Assembly (NCBI RefSeq): GCF_900101625.1
Contig: NZ_FMYZ01000013.1
Coordinates: 83,579-147,578, forward strand
Source of the DNA: Cupriavidus sp. YR651
GTDB taxonomy: Bacteria; Pseudomonadota; Gammaproteobacteria; Burkholderiales; Burkholderiaceae
Direction: 5' to 3'
Length of the DNA stretch: 64,000 nt
The position numbers and the translations under genes are program-made. The notes beneath the pieces are model-generated. The model saw only the letters and a program-made list of their open reading frames with translations, did no database searches and had not been told where the DNA came from. Every line of letters starts with the position of its first letter. Position 1 is the stretch's first letter. Shown here in pieces: positions 20,467-29,204 of this stretch.

Positions 20467-21603
20467 TCAGTTGCTTTCGCTGACGGCAAAGATCCGGCGG
20501 TGCTCGCGAATCGCGTAACGATCGGTCATGCCGGCAATGTAGTGGGCAATCAGGCGCGGCTGATCGCCGCCATGGCTGGCCTGGTACTGGGGCGGCAGCA
20601 GGCGGGAATCCTGCATGAACGCACTGAACAGGTCCGACACGATCCGCTGCGCCTTGGCCGACATCCGCATCACAAGGTAGTGCCGGTAGAGGTGCCGGAA
20701 CAGGAAACGCTTCAGGGCAGCGGCTTCCTCATGGATCTTGGGGCTGAACGCCACCAACGGGCCCGCGGCGCGCACGGCGTCGATCGTCTTGGGGCTGGCT
20801 GCGGCGATATTGCGCCCGGTCGTCTCGATCAGATCCACGATCAGCGTGTTGATCATGCGTCGGACCGTTTCATTGATGGCGCGGCGGCCGTTGATGCCGG
20901 GAAACGCGGCCGTGACCTCGGCACGGTGGCGCCCCCACATCGGCACTTCGTCCAACTGCTCCAGCGTCAGCAAACCCGAGCGCAGGCCATCGTCGATATC
21001 GTGATTGTTGTAGGCGATCTCATCGGCCAGATTGGCCAGTTGGGCCTCCAGCGACGGCTGCGCGCCCTCCAGGAAGCGGCGACCCAACTCGCCAAGCGCT
21101 GCCGCATTGACGCGCGAGCAATGCTTGAGAATGCCTTCGCGCGTCTCGAACGTGAGGTTCAGCCCATTGAAGCCGCCGTAGCGCTCCTCCAGTTCGTCCA
21201 CGACCAGCAGGCTCTGCAGGTTGTGCTCGAACCCACCGTGGTTCTTCATGCAGGTGTTGAGCGCGTCCTGGCCGGCATGGCCGAACGGCGTGTGGCCAAG
21301 GTCGTGCGCCAGCGAAATCGCCTCGACGAGATCCTCGTTCAGACGCAAGTTGCGGGCGATCGACCGCGCGATCTGCGCGACTTCCAGGCTGTGGGTCAGT
21401 CGCGTGCGAAACAGATCGCCCTCATGGTTCACAAAGACCTGGGTCTTGTACTCCAGCCGGCGGAACGCGGTGCTGTGGATTACCCGGTCGCGGTCACGCT
21501 GGAATTCGCTGCGCGACGACGATGCCGGTTCAGCATGCACCCGTCCGCGCGTGTGCGCGGAGCGGGCAGCATAGGGGGCGAGATGGGATTCGAGGTCGGT
21601 CAT
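20467..21603 (-). CDS. dgt: Deoxyguanosinetriphosphate triphosphohydrolase-like protein
   Basis: HD-superfamily dNTP triphosphohydrolase, releasing tripolyphosphate from deoxynucleotides (dGTPase-like type 2). The 378 residues contain the metal site THSLEVAQIARSIARNL, AHDLGHTPFGHAGQDAL (HD pair) and NNHDIDD, plus the N-terminal FRRLEYKTQVF motif of the family. It follows aroB by 47 bp on the same strand, an order (aroK-aroB-dgt) common in betaproteobacteria. Confidence 0.93.
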   Translation of the reverse strand: MTDLESHLAPYAARSAHTRGRVHAEPASSSRSEFQRDRDRVIHSTAFRRLEYKTQVFVNHEGDLFRTRLTHSLEVAQIARSIARNLRLNEDLVEAISLAHDLGHTPFGHAGQDALNTCMKNHGGFEHNLQSLLVVDELEERYGGFNGLNLTFETREGILKHCSRVNAAALGELGRRFLEGAQPSLEAQLANLADEIAYNNHDIDDGLRSGLLTLEQLDEVPMWGRHRAEVTAAFPGINGRRAINETVRRMINTLIVDLIETTGRNIAAASPKTIDAVRAAGPLVAFSPKIHEEAAALKRFLFRHLYRHYLVMRMSAKAQRIVSDLFSAFMQDSRLLPPQYQASHGGDQPRLIAHYIAGMTDRYAIREHRRIFAVSESN

Positions 21604-21650
21604 GCGGCAATCCGTTGGCTGGGTCGGGGTTGCAAGGCATAACCGATCGG

Positions 21651-22757
21651 TCAGGCGACCGGTGCCTCGGTTGGGGGTTTCAGTACCGCATGGCGCAGTG
21701 TTTCGCGCAGATCCGGATCCGGTACGGTGGTAATGAAGGCTTCGCCAAGCTTTTTCAGCAGGATGAACTTGATGCTACCTGCTTCCGCCTTCTTGTCCAC
21801 TTTCATCAGTTCGATGTAGCGGTCGGTGCCGAGTTCCGGCGCCACCACGGGCAGCATGGCCGCCTGCGTCAGCTGGCGAATGCGCGCCCGGGTTTCGGTA
21901 TCGATGAAGCCCAGGCGATGCGACAGATCCGCCGCCATCACCATGCCGCAGCCCACGGCCTCACCGTGCAGCCATTCACCATAGCCCATGCCGGCTTCAA
22001 TGGCATGGCCGAAGGTGTGGCCAAAGTTCAGGATCGCGCGCAGACCGCCTTCGCGCTCATCCTGCGCCACCACGGCGGCCTTGATCTCGCACGAGCGCTG
22101 CACGGCTTGCGCCATCAGCTCGGGATCGCAGGCGTTCAATGCGTCGATGTTCTGCTCGATCCAGCCGAAGTATGCGGCGTCGGCAATGGCACCGTGCTTG
22201 ATGACTTCCGCCAGGCCCGCGGCCAGTTCCCGCGGCGGCAGCGTACGCAGCGTATCGATATCGGCGATCACCGCATTGGGCTGGTGAAACGCGCCAATCA
22301 TGTTCTTGCCGAGCGGGTGGTTGATGCCCGTCTTGCCGCCGACCGAGGAGTCCACCTGCGACAGCAGCGTGGTCGGCATCTGCACGAACGGTACGCCGCG
22401 CATGTAACAGGCGGCTGCAAAGCCGGTCATGTCACCCACCACGCCGCCGCCCAGCGCGATCAGCGTGGTCTTGCGATCGGCGCCTGCACGCAACAGCGCG
22501 TCGAAAATCAGGTTCAGCGTCTCCCACTGCTTGAAACGCTCGCCATCGGGCAACGTCACCACGCGCACGGTCTTGCCGAGGCTGGCCAGCACGGCTTCCA
22601 CGCGGGCCGCGTACAGCGGGCCCACGGTTTCATTGGTGACGATGACGGCGTGCTGACCGCGCACGTGCGGCTGCAGCAGCTCGGCGCGGTCCAGCAGGCC
22701 GCCGCCGATATGGATCGGGTAGCTTCGCGCCCCGAGATCGACTTCCAGCGTGATCAT
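21651..22757 (-). CDS. aroB: 3-dehydroquinate synthase
   Basis: Second step of the shikimate pathway: DAHP to 3-dehydroquinate, NAD- and metal-dependent. The 368 residues show the NAD-binding ALGGGVVGDMTGFAAACYMRG and the metal ligands in EVIKHGAI, FGHTFGHAIE and HGEAVGCGM. Its ATG overlaps the aroK stop by 4 bp, so the two shikimate enzymes are translationally coupled. Confidence 0.97.
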   Translation of the reverse strand: MITLEVDLGARSYPIHIGGGLLDRAELLQPHVRGQHAVIVTNETVGPLYAARVEAVLASLGKTVRVVTLPDGERFKQWETLNLIFDALLRAGADRKTTLIALGGGVVGDMTGFAAACYMRGVPFVQMPTTLLSQVDSSVGGKTGINHPLGKNMIGAFHQPNAVIADIDTLRTLPPRELAAGLAEVIKHGAIADAAYFGWIEQNIDALNACDPELMAQAVQRSCEIKAAVVAQDEREGGLRAILNFGHTFGHAIEAGMGYGEWLHGEAVGCGMVMAADLSHRLGFIDTETRARIRQLTQAAMLPVVAPELGTDRYIELMKVDKKAEAGSIKFILLKKLGEAFITTVPDPDLRETLRHAVLKPPTEAPVA

Positions 22758-23488
22758 GAGTGGGTGTCCTGCGCCGGCTGCTCCGCCCCCGCCGCGTCCC
22801 GCGTGTCCGCCGTCACCCCCGCAGCGCCGGTCACCCCAGTCGCATCGGTTGCCTCGGCAGTCTCCGGGGTACTTTCGGCGGGCGGAAACACAAAGCCGGC
22901 CATTTCGAGTTGCATAAGAACCATATTAGCAAGCTGTGCCACGGACGGCTTGCCGGTTTCGATGATGAAGTCCGCGACTTCCCGATAAAGCGGGTCGCGC
23001 TGGGCGTACAGCGCTTCAAGGCGGCCCTTGGGGTCCTCGGTCTGCAGCAGCGGTCGATTCCGGTCGTGCCGGGTACGCAGCCACAGATCATGCGGACTGG
23101 CGCGCAAATAGACGACGGTGCCGTTCTCGCGCAGCGCGGCCCGATTCTCCTCGCGCAGCACAGCGCCACCGCCAGTGGCCAGCACGATGCCGCTGCGCGA
23201 CGCCAGTTCGGCAATCACCTGCGCCTCGCGCTCCCGGAAGCCGGCCTCGCCTTCATGCTCGAAAATAATAGGAATACGCACGCCGCAACGCGCTTCGAGC
23301 TCGTGATCCGAGTCGAAGAACGGATAGTTGAGGCGCCTGGCCACGGTGCGTCCGACTGTGGTCTTGCCGGCGCCCATCAGGCCAACGAAGAAAAGATTCG
23401 GGCGAGAGGCTGTCACTGGACTGTCGAGGTGGTGCGGGGTAGAGCGAGGTGCGCCGGCTTGCCGGCCCAGCCCTTGGAGGCATCGCAT
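22754..23488 (-). CDS. aroK: Shikimate kinase
   Basis: Phosphorylates shikimate with ATP (fifth step of the pathway). The core has Walker A GLMGAGKTTVGR, substrate-binding FFDSDHELEARCG and GFREREAQV, and the adenine-lid arginine motif RNRPLLQ. The start is uncertain: ATG at 23488 (244 residues), a longer ATG at 23509 and a GTG at 23417 (the family-like start before ASRPNLFFVG) all lack a good SD. A C-terminal tail of roughly 45 residues, rich in Ala, Thr and Pro, is unusual for AroK. It overlaps aroB by 4 bp. Confidence 0.9.
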   Translation of the reverse strand: MRCLQGLGRQAGAPRSTPHHLDSPVTASRPNLFFVGLMGAGKTTVGRTVARRLNYPFFDSDHELEARCGVRIPIIFEHEGEAGFREREAQVIAELASRSGIVLATGGGAVLREENRAALRENGTVVYLRASPHDLWLRTRHDRNRPLLQTEDPKGRLEALYAQRDPLYREVADFIIETGKPSVAQLANMVLMQLEMAGFVFPPAESTPETAEATDATGVTGAAGVTADTRDAAGAEQPAQDTHS

Positions 23489-23584
23489 TATCGCCCGGGT
23501 CGGCAACATTGCGAAGAAGTGATGCTAAGTCATCACGCGGGATCGCAGTCACCCAGCCATGGCTGCCTGTCGATGCCGCCAATG

Positions 23585-23615
23585 AAAAAGGCCGCGTCGG
23601 ATTGCGACGCGGCCT
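23585..23615 (-). terminator. Terminator of pilMNOPQ
   Basis: A perfect 11-bp stem, AGGCCGCGTCG (23589-23599) / CGACGCGGCCT (23605-23615), is followed on the minus strand by a T5 run. It lies 44 bp after the pilQ stop, so aroK probably has its own promoter or depends on read-through. Confidence 0.9.
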
Positions 23616-23658
23616 GCCAGTCTACTGCATCCGGGCTCTCTGCTGCACCCGGTTGGCG

Positions 23659-25797
23659 TTATTTCAGCGACACATTGTCGTTGAGGATACGCGGCGTCAG
23701 GAACACCAGCAGCTCGGTCCGGTTGTTGATCTTGGCGTTGTTCTTGAACAGGTAGCCGATGATCGGGAGATCGCCCAGGAACGGAACCTTGTTGTAGTTG
23801 TTGCTTTCTTCCTGACCGTAGATACCGCCGATCACCACGGTGCCGCCGTTCTCGACCAGCACCTGCGTCTGCACGTGCTTGGTGTCGATGGCGAAGCCGG
23901 CGGTGGTCTGGATACCCACGCTGTCCTTGTTCACATCGACATCCAGCAGCACATTGCCTTCCGGCGTGATCTGCGGCGTGACCTCGAGCTTCAGGTTGGC
24001 CTTGCGGAACTGGATCGACGTTGCACCGCTCGATGTAGCCGACTGGTACGGCAGCTCCGTACCCTGCTCGATCAGCGCCTTGATGTTGTTGGCGGTGACC
24101 ACACGCGGGCTGGAGATGATCTTGCCCTTGCCATCGGCTTCCAGGGCCGACAGCTCCAGCGCCAGGAACCGACCTGCCCCGGCATTGAAGATGCTGAAGG
24201 CCACCGACGCGGGGTTCGTGCCGTTGATCGCCGCCGCGGGCAGGCTCAGGGCCGGACCGTTATCCCACTTGGCGTCCTGCGTGATCGGGCTCACCACGTT
24301 GGTGTAGGTGTTGCCGTACCCGGCGCCCGAGCGCTGCGATGCAAAGCCCAGCTTCACGCCCAGGTTGCGGCTGAAGGTGTCGCTCGCCTCGACAATACGG
24401 GCCTCGATGATCACCTGACGCACCGGGATGTCGATCTTCTGGAGGAAGATCTGCACTTCTTCCAGCTTGCTGGCGACGTCCGACACGAACAGCTGGTTGG
24501 TGCGGGGGTCCGCCGTCAGCGAGCCACGCTTGGACAGCATCCGGGTCGCGCCCATCGTCCCGCCAGCGCCGCCGACCGGAGCCGCCGCAGCGCTACCGCC
24601 CGCGCCACCGCCCGTGGTCGCCTGGCCCAGCAGCATCCGGCGGACGTCATCGGCACGCTGGTAGTTCAGCTGGTACACCTGGCTGCGAATCGGCTCGAGC
24701 TCGGTGATCTGCTGCTGCGCTTCCAGCTCGAGCTTTTCCTTGGTTGCCAGTTCAGCCTTGGGAGCCACCCACAGCACGTTGCCGTTGCGACGCGACGCCA
24801 GGCCCTTCGAGTCCATCACGATCTGCAGCGCCTGATCCCAGGGCACATCCTTCAGCCGCAGTGTCAGGTTGCCCTGCACCGTGTCGCTGGTGATGATGTT
24901 CAGGTTCGTGAAGTCGGCGAACACCTGGAGCAGCGACCGGATGTCGATGTTCTGGAAGTTCAGCGACAGGCGCTCACCGCGGTAACCCTGGCCAGCGATC
25001 AGCTTGTTCGGGTCGTCCTTGACCTGACGCACCTCCACCACGAACTGGTTGTCCGTCTGGTAGGAGCTGTATTCCCAGTTGCCGCGCGGCTCGATCGTCA
25101 GGCGTGCGCTGCCGTTGGCGTCGGTAGCACGCATGCCCTGGATCGGCGTGCCGAAGTCCGTCACGTCGAAGCGGCGGCGCAGATCCGCCGGCAGCGTCGT
25201 ACCCATGAAGTCGACGACGAGGTTCTGGCCTTGCTGCGCGATGTTGATGCCCGAATCGCGCGACGACAGGTCCACAACCACGCGGCCGGCGCCATCGGTG
25301 CCACGACGGAAGTCGATATTGCGCACCGACGGACGGTTGGCCGCCGCCGCCGGGGCCGGGCTGGCCGCGAACGTCGGCGCTGCCGTCATGGCGGCCTGCG
25401 ATACGTTGTCGATCAGCACCACGAACTGCGTGCCCCGCACTTCCGTACGATATGTTGCGCTGCGGCTCAGGTTCAGCACCACGCGGGTGCGGTCCCCGAT
25501 CTGCATGACGTTGGCGCTCTTGAGCAGCTTGCCGGAGTAGTCATACTGCGCGCGCCCGGCGGCAAAACCCGTGTCGAAGAAGTCGATCGCGATCTTCGCC
25601 GGGTTCTGCGTGGTGAAGTCCGCAGGCTTCTGCGCCAATGGGCCCTGCAGGTCGACCGTGAAGACGGTCTGCTCGCCGACTACATTGGCGTCCACCTGTT
25701 TGAGCTGGTTAGTCTGTGCGAGTGCGGCCGGAGAGGCCAGCACGAATGCCATCGCTGCCGCGCCCGCAAGCGCCCGGTACCAACGTGCCGTGATCAT
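23659..25797 (-). CDS. pilQ: Type IV pilus secretin PilQ
   Basis: Outer-membrane secretin through which the type IV pilus (and often DNA in competence) passes. The 712 residues begin with a Sec signal (MAFVLASPAALAQ), followed by AMIN domains that bind peptidoglycan (about residues 30-260), a secretin N0/STN domain (RLSLNFQNIDIRSLLQVFADFTNLN), N-domains with a Gly/Ala-rich loop, and the C-terminal secretin domain (VASKLEEVQIFLQKIDIPVRQV, VVIGGIYGQ, PFLGDLPIIGYLFKN). The ATG at 25797 overlaps the pilP stop by 4 bp, fixing the start. Confidence 0.97.
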   Translation of the reverse strand: MITARWYRALAGAAAMAFVLASPAALAQTNQLKQVDANVVGEQTVFTVDLQGPLAQKPADFTTQNPAKIAIDFFDTGFAAGRAQYDYSGKLLKSANVMQIGDRTRVVLNLSRSATYRTEVRGTQFVVLIDNVSQAAMTAAPTFAASPAPAAAANRPSVRNIDFRRGTDGAGRVVVDLSSRDSGINIAQQGQNLVVDFMGTTLPADLRRRFDVTDFGTPIQGMRATDANGSARLTIEPRGNWEYSSYQTDNQFVVEVRQVKDDPNKLIAGQGYRGERLSLNFQNIDIRSLLQVFADFTNLNIITSDTVQGNLTLRLKDVPWDQALQIVMDSKGLASRRNGNVLWVAPKAELATKEKLELEAQQQITELEPIRSQVYQLNYQRADDVRRMLLGQATTGGGAGGSAAAAPVGGAGGTMGATRMLSKRGSLTADPRTNQLFVSDVASKLEEVQIFLQKIDIPVRQVIIEARIVEASDTFSRNLGVKLGFASQRSGAGYGNTYTNVVSPITQDAKWDNGPALSLPAAAINGTNPASVAFSIFNAGAGRFLALELSALEADGKGKIISSPRVVTANNIKALIEQGTELPYQSATSSGATSIQFRKANLKLEVTPQITPEGNVLLDVDVNKDSVGIQTTAGFAIDTKHVQTQVLVENGGTVVIGGIYGQEESNNYNKVPFLGDLPIIGYLFKNNAKINNRTELLVFLTPRILNDNVSLK

Positions 25798-26333
25798 GCG
25801 GATGCCTCCAGCTTCAGGCTGGTCATTTTCTCTTTCCAATCTGAGACCCCTTCCCGAACCAATTCGCGCAACACGATCTCTTGATCGCTAATGCGGACCA
25901 CCCGGCCATAGCTCTGGCCGAGATACTGACCCACCTTGACGTGATGGATCTTGTTATCTACGCGTACGACACCGTAGGTCTCGCCGTTTTTCTTCAGCAT
26001 GCCGAGCATCTTGAAGTTCTCCAGCGGGAAATCCTCAAGCGGCTCGTGTCGCCGTCCGGCCTCCGGCGACTCAGACAACGCCTTGTTCAGTTCGCCGATC
26101 TTGGTCTGCGCGAACGGCTCCGGCGAAGTACGACCCCCGTACTCGCGCGGCACATAAGGTTTGACCTCCGGCAGCGGATCCGGCGGCGGCGACTTGGCCG
26201 TTCGCGTCTGGTTCATCCATTGCTGCAGGCTTTCGTCCTCGCTGGGGCCACAACCGGCCAGCGCCGTGACAGCCAGCGCGGCTGCCGCCAGCGTATGCAG
26301 GGCGATCCGGGGGCGTCGGGTCAGGCGGCTCAT
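25794..26333 (-). CDS. pilP: Type IV pilus assembly lipoprotein PilP
   Basis: Inner-membrane-anchored lipoprotein linking the PilNO complex to the PilQ secretin. The 179 residues have a signal peptide with lipobox LAGC (Cys about residue 28), a Pro-rich disordered linker and the C-terminal beta domain (LENFKMLGMLKKNGETYGVVRVDNKI in part, VGQYLGQSYGRVVRI). Both ends overlap neighbours by 4 bp, pilO upstream and pilQ downstream. Confidence 0.96.
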   Translation of the reverse strand: MSRLTRRPRIALHTLAAAALAVTALAGCGPSEDESLQQWMNQTRTAKSPPPDPLPEVKPYVPREYGGRTSPEPFAQTKIGELNKALSESPEAGRRHEPLEDFPLENFKMLGMLKKNGETYGVVRVDNKIHHVKVGQYLGQSYGRVVRISDQEIVLRELVREGVSDWKEKMTSLKLEASA

Positions 26334-27004
26334 TTGGCACCTCCCTTGGCCTTCTTGGCGGCGGCATCTGCCGCTGCGCGGCGCTGCGCGGCCTGCTCTT
26401 CCGGATCCAGGGCCCGGTAGGCCATGGCGACCCCTTCCATCGACAGCGTGCCGTCCTTGGCGACTGACATGTTCAGGTTGCGCATCGAAACGATCCGGGA
26501 GAGCGCCGCCACGTCGGCGTTGAACAACGCAACGTCGTGATAGCGGCCGGTGACCTTGAGGTTGACCGGGATTTCGGCAAAGTAGGCCTTGACCGTGGCG
26601 GCTTGCGGCTTGAACAGTTCGAACTGCAGGCCGCGCGCCACGCCGGCGTGGTTCACGTCGGCCAGCAGTGCGTCCATCTCGGTGCTGTTCGGCAACTGGC
26701 GCTCGGCCAGTGCCACGCGCTTCTCGACCTCCACCTTCTGCGCACGCAGTGCATCCAGGTTGGCGATCTGCGCCACCTTGGTCTTGTACTGCTGCTTCAG
26801 CGTTTCATGCTCGGCATGCCTGCGGTCGAGTTCGTTGCTCTTGTCGCTCCAGTAGAACTGCCAGCCGAGCACCAGCACGATTACCGCAGCCAGCACCGAG
26901 AACAGCAAGCGTGGGACGGTCGGCCAGGTTTCCGGCTCGTTCAGGTTCAGGCCTCGGAACTGCGCGGTCAGGTCCTGCAGGGAGATATCGGAATTGAGCG
27001 CCAT
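26330..27004 (-). CDS. pilO: Type IV pilus inner-membrane protein PilO
   Basis: Bitopic inner-membrane protein forming the PilM-N-O-P alignment complex. The 224 residues have one transmembrane segment (LLFSVLAAVIVLVLGWQFYW, about residues 30-49), a coiled coil rich in Lys/Glu/Ala after it, and the ferredoxin-like periplasmic domain ending in an Ala/Lys-rich tail. It lies 2 bp after pilN and overlaps pilP by 4 bp. Confidence 0.95.
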   Translation of the reverse strand: MALNSDISLQDLTAQFRGLNLNEPETWPTVPRLLFSVLAAVIVLVLGWQFYWSDKSNELDRRHAEHETLKQQYKTKVAQIANLDALRAQKVEVEKRVALAERQLPNSTEMDALLADVNHAGVARGLQFELFKPQAATVKAYFAEIPVNLKVTGRYHDVALFNADVAALSRIVSMRNLNMSVAKDGTLSMEGVAMAYRALDPEEQAAQRRAAADAAAKKAKGGAK

Positions 27005-27006
27005 GA

Positions 27007-27651
27007 TCAGACCTTTCCGCCTGCGGGGTTGGCCGCGGCATCGGAGGCGCCCTTCTTCTTGTCGCCCGGCACTTCCGGCGCGCGATAGGCAAAGCGCATT
27101 GAGAAATCGAACAGCCGGCGTTGCTCACGCAGGTTGTTGGTCATGGTCACGGCCTTGGACTCCACCAGCTCGGCCCGGTCCAGCCATGCAACCTGACTGA
27201 CGTTGCGCAGCAGCTCGGACACGCGTTCGTTGGACTGGGCCACGCCGGCCATGACAAAGGTGTCGCCGGCTTGCTTCAGGCTGGTCAGGTACACGCCTTC
27301 CGGCACCTGGCGCACCAGTTCCTCAAGCAACTGCACGGGCAGGTTGCGCTCCGCCTGCAGGCTTTCGATGGCCTTCTGACGATCCAGGAGTGCCTCGATG
27401 TCCTTCTTGAGGGTGTTGACCTCCTTGATCTGGCCATCCATCTTGGTGTTGGCCGCGGTCAGCACCTGATTGCGCGCGTTCACCGCGTCAATCTGGGAGT
27501 CGATATAGAAACCGCCGATCAGGACGATCAGCGCACCTGCGCCCGCCGCCCCGCCCAGCATGGTGTAGACCTTCTTGCGCCGGGCTGCCTTGCGCGCCTC
27601 GTGATACGGCAGCAGGTTAACCGACGGGATGGTATTCGTCGTCGTGGACAT
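27007..27651 (-). CDS. pilN: Type IV pilus inner-membrane protein PilN
   Basis: Bitopic partner of PilO and binder of PilM. The 214 residues carry the conserved N-terminal PilM-binding peptide INLLPYHEARR-like (here SVNLLPYHEARKAARRK), one transmembrane helix (AAGAGALIVLIGGFYI) and a periplasmic coiled coil plus fimbrial-assembly domain (VPEGVYLTSLKQAGDTFVMAG in part). It follows pilM by 18 bp. Confidence 0.96.
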   Translation of the reverse strand: MSTTTNTIPSVNLLPYHEARKAARRKKVYTMLGGAAGAGALIVLIGGFYIDSQIDAVNARNQVLTAANTKMDGQIKEVNTLKKDIEALLDRQKAIESLQAERNLPVQLLEELVRQVPEGVYLTSLKQAGDTFVMAGVAQSNERVSELLRNVSQVAWLDRAELVESKAVTMTNNLREQRRLFDFSMRFAYRAPEVPGDKKKGASDAAANPAGGKV

Positions 27652-27669
27652 GCTTCTCCCCCCGGTGGG

Positions 27670-28785
27670 TTATTGCAGCCCGCGCAATGCCAGTCCCGCA
27701 CTGACGATGTAGGCAGGCAGGTCGCGCTGGAGATAGCGCTCGTTGACCTTGCCCGCGGTCATCATGTTGGCGAAAGGATTGGCCAGCGTGGTGGTGATCT
27801 GCGTCTGCTGCTGAATGGCGGCCTGTACCCCGAGCAGCGAGGCATGCCCGCCAGAGAGCAGGATCTCGTCGACGCGGCCGAGGCTGGAGCTGGAGACGAA
27901 GTTGCCGATGGCACCTTGCACCTCCATGGCCAGCGCTTCCAGCGACGGCTTGAGCAGTTGCGCACGCCACGCTTCAGGCAGCGTGTTCTTGCGCTTCTTG
28001 ATCTCCGCCTTCAGCGCGTCGAGCGTGAACATGCGCGCGGCACTCTGCGTGAGCTGGTCGCCGTAGCTGTTCAGCGGCTGCTCGTACAGTTCCTTCCAAC
28101 CCTGATAGAAGATGGCCTTGGACCGGCTGCCACCAAGGTGGACGACAGCCACTACCGGGAGGTCCTTGGCGTCGGTCTCGGTGAGGCCGGCAGGCACGCC
28201 GAGCATCTGCACGACCGAGCGCTGCACGGCGTACTCCTCGACATCCATCACCTGCGGCTTGAGACCGGCCATTTCGGCGGCAGTCACCCGCTCCTGCACG
28301 CGGTCGCTGTTTGCAGCGGTGACGCGCACGCCGATGCCGCCTTCGGTTTCGTTGGGTCCGATGACCGCGAAATCGAAGTTGACCGCCTGCGAAGGCGGAT
28401 AGAGGCGGTGGGCCTCCGACTCGACCTGGGAATAGAGTTCGTCTTCGGACAGGTTGTCCGGCAGACTGACCGTCTGGGATTCGGTCAGCATGGACGGCAC
28501 CCCGAGGACGACGTCCTTGGTGCGGATGCCCGCCTTGCCGAGCGCGCGCTTGAGCGCGATACCCACGGCTTCGATGTTGACGACGTTGCCATCGGCAACG
28601 GCGTTACGATCCAGCAGTTCGCTGGCGCATTTCTCCAGACGAAAGTCGTGTTTGCCCGCCCCAACGGACAGTTCCACGACCTTGACGCTGGACGACCCAA
28701 TATCTACGCCGACCGTAGTCCGGCGCAGAAGACCCGACAAGATGCCCCGTCGCAAGGTGACCCCCTGACATTTGAACTCGCCCAC
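27670..28785 (-). CDS. pilM: Type IV pilus assembly ATPase-like protein PilM
   Basis: Cytosolic actin/FtsA-like protein that binds the PilN N-terminus and organises the pilus machine. The 371 residues show the actin-fold phosphate loop VGVDIGSSSVKVVELS and the second loop EILLSGGHASLLGVQ. First gene of pilMNOPQ, divergent from mrcA, as in Pseudomonas and Neisseria. The start is the ATG at 28785; a TTG at 28755 with a GGGGG SD in front is a realistic alternative and would remove 10 residues. Confidence 0.95.
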   Translation of the reverse strand: MGEFKCQGVTLRRGILSGLLRRTTVGVDIGSSSVKVVELSVGAGKHDFRLEKCASELLDRNAVADGNVVNIEAVGIALKRALGKAGIRTKDVVLGVPSMLTESQTVSLPDNLSEDELYSQVESEAHRLYPPSQAVNFDFAVIGPNETEGGIGVRVTAANSDRVQERVTAAEMAGLKPQVMDVEEYAVQRSVVQMLGVPAGLTETDAKDLPVVAVVHLGGSRSKAIFYQGWKELYEQPLNSYGDQLTQSAARMFTLDALKAEIKKRKNTLPEAWRAQLLKPSLEALAMEVQGAIGNFVSSSSLGRVDEILLSGGHASLLGVQAAIQQQTQITTTLANPFANMMTAGKVNERYLQRDLPAYIVSAGLALRGLQ

Positions 28786-29204
28786 GGCATGACTGCTCTA
28801 ATGGTGCGAGCCAGTTTCTTGGATGAAACGTTTGCTCTTTTATGTTCGTGGATTCTCACAAAAACCAGAGGCGCTGGCAATGTGCCGGTTTGACCACGCT
28901 TTCTTTTTCAGAGTGGCCATGCGAAAGCGTTGTCAAAATCCGACGGTCGGCAAAACCCTCGTTGCCAGGCGTCGCACCATCCCTACTTCTGCCGCCCCAC
29001 CCCGTCTGACGATCCCGCCCCACCCTCATGCACTCGCGATGACCCGCCAGGCCGCGCCGCGCCTCAGACCTTCGTGACGTTACATGCTGATCTCAGCGCC
29101 ATTACATCTTGTAACAGCGGGATAGCGCCTTTTGCGGCACCGCGCACCGAGAAGGCCCCATCCCCGACGATATAATCCGGGCACTCTGAACAGGTAAACC
29201 CCTT
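28786..29204. other. Divergent pilM-mrcA intergenic region (419 bp)
   Basis: No convincing gene is seen; short frames here lack SD and family character. Contents noted: a TATAAT -10 for mrcA at 29171-29176, a TTACA-TCT-TGTAA dyad at 29102-29114 with another GTTACA at 29079-29084, and a C-rich stretch around 28980-29030. No clear pilM promoter could be assigned. Confidence 0.6.
29171..29176 (+). promoter_or_regulatory. -10 element of mrcA
   Basis: Perfect TATAAT 28 bp before the mrcA ATG, giving a leader of about 20 nt. No good -35 at 16-18 bp upstream. Confidence 0.5.

Noticed and set aside
28823..29077. Short plus-strand frame in the pilM-mrcA gap
   Set aside because: Composition resembles random GC-rich DNA (Pro/Arg/Thr), no SD and no recognisable motif.
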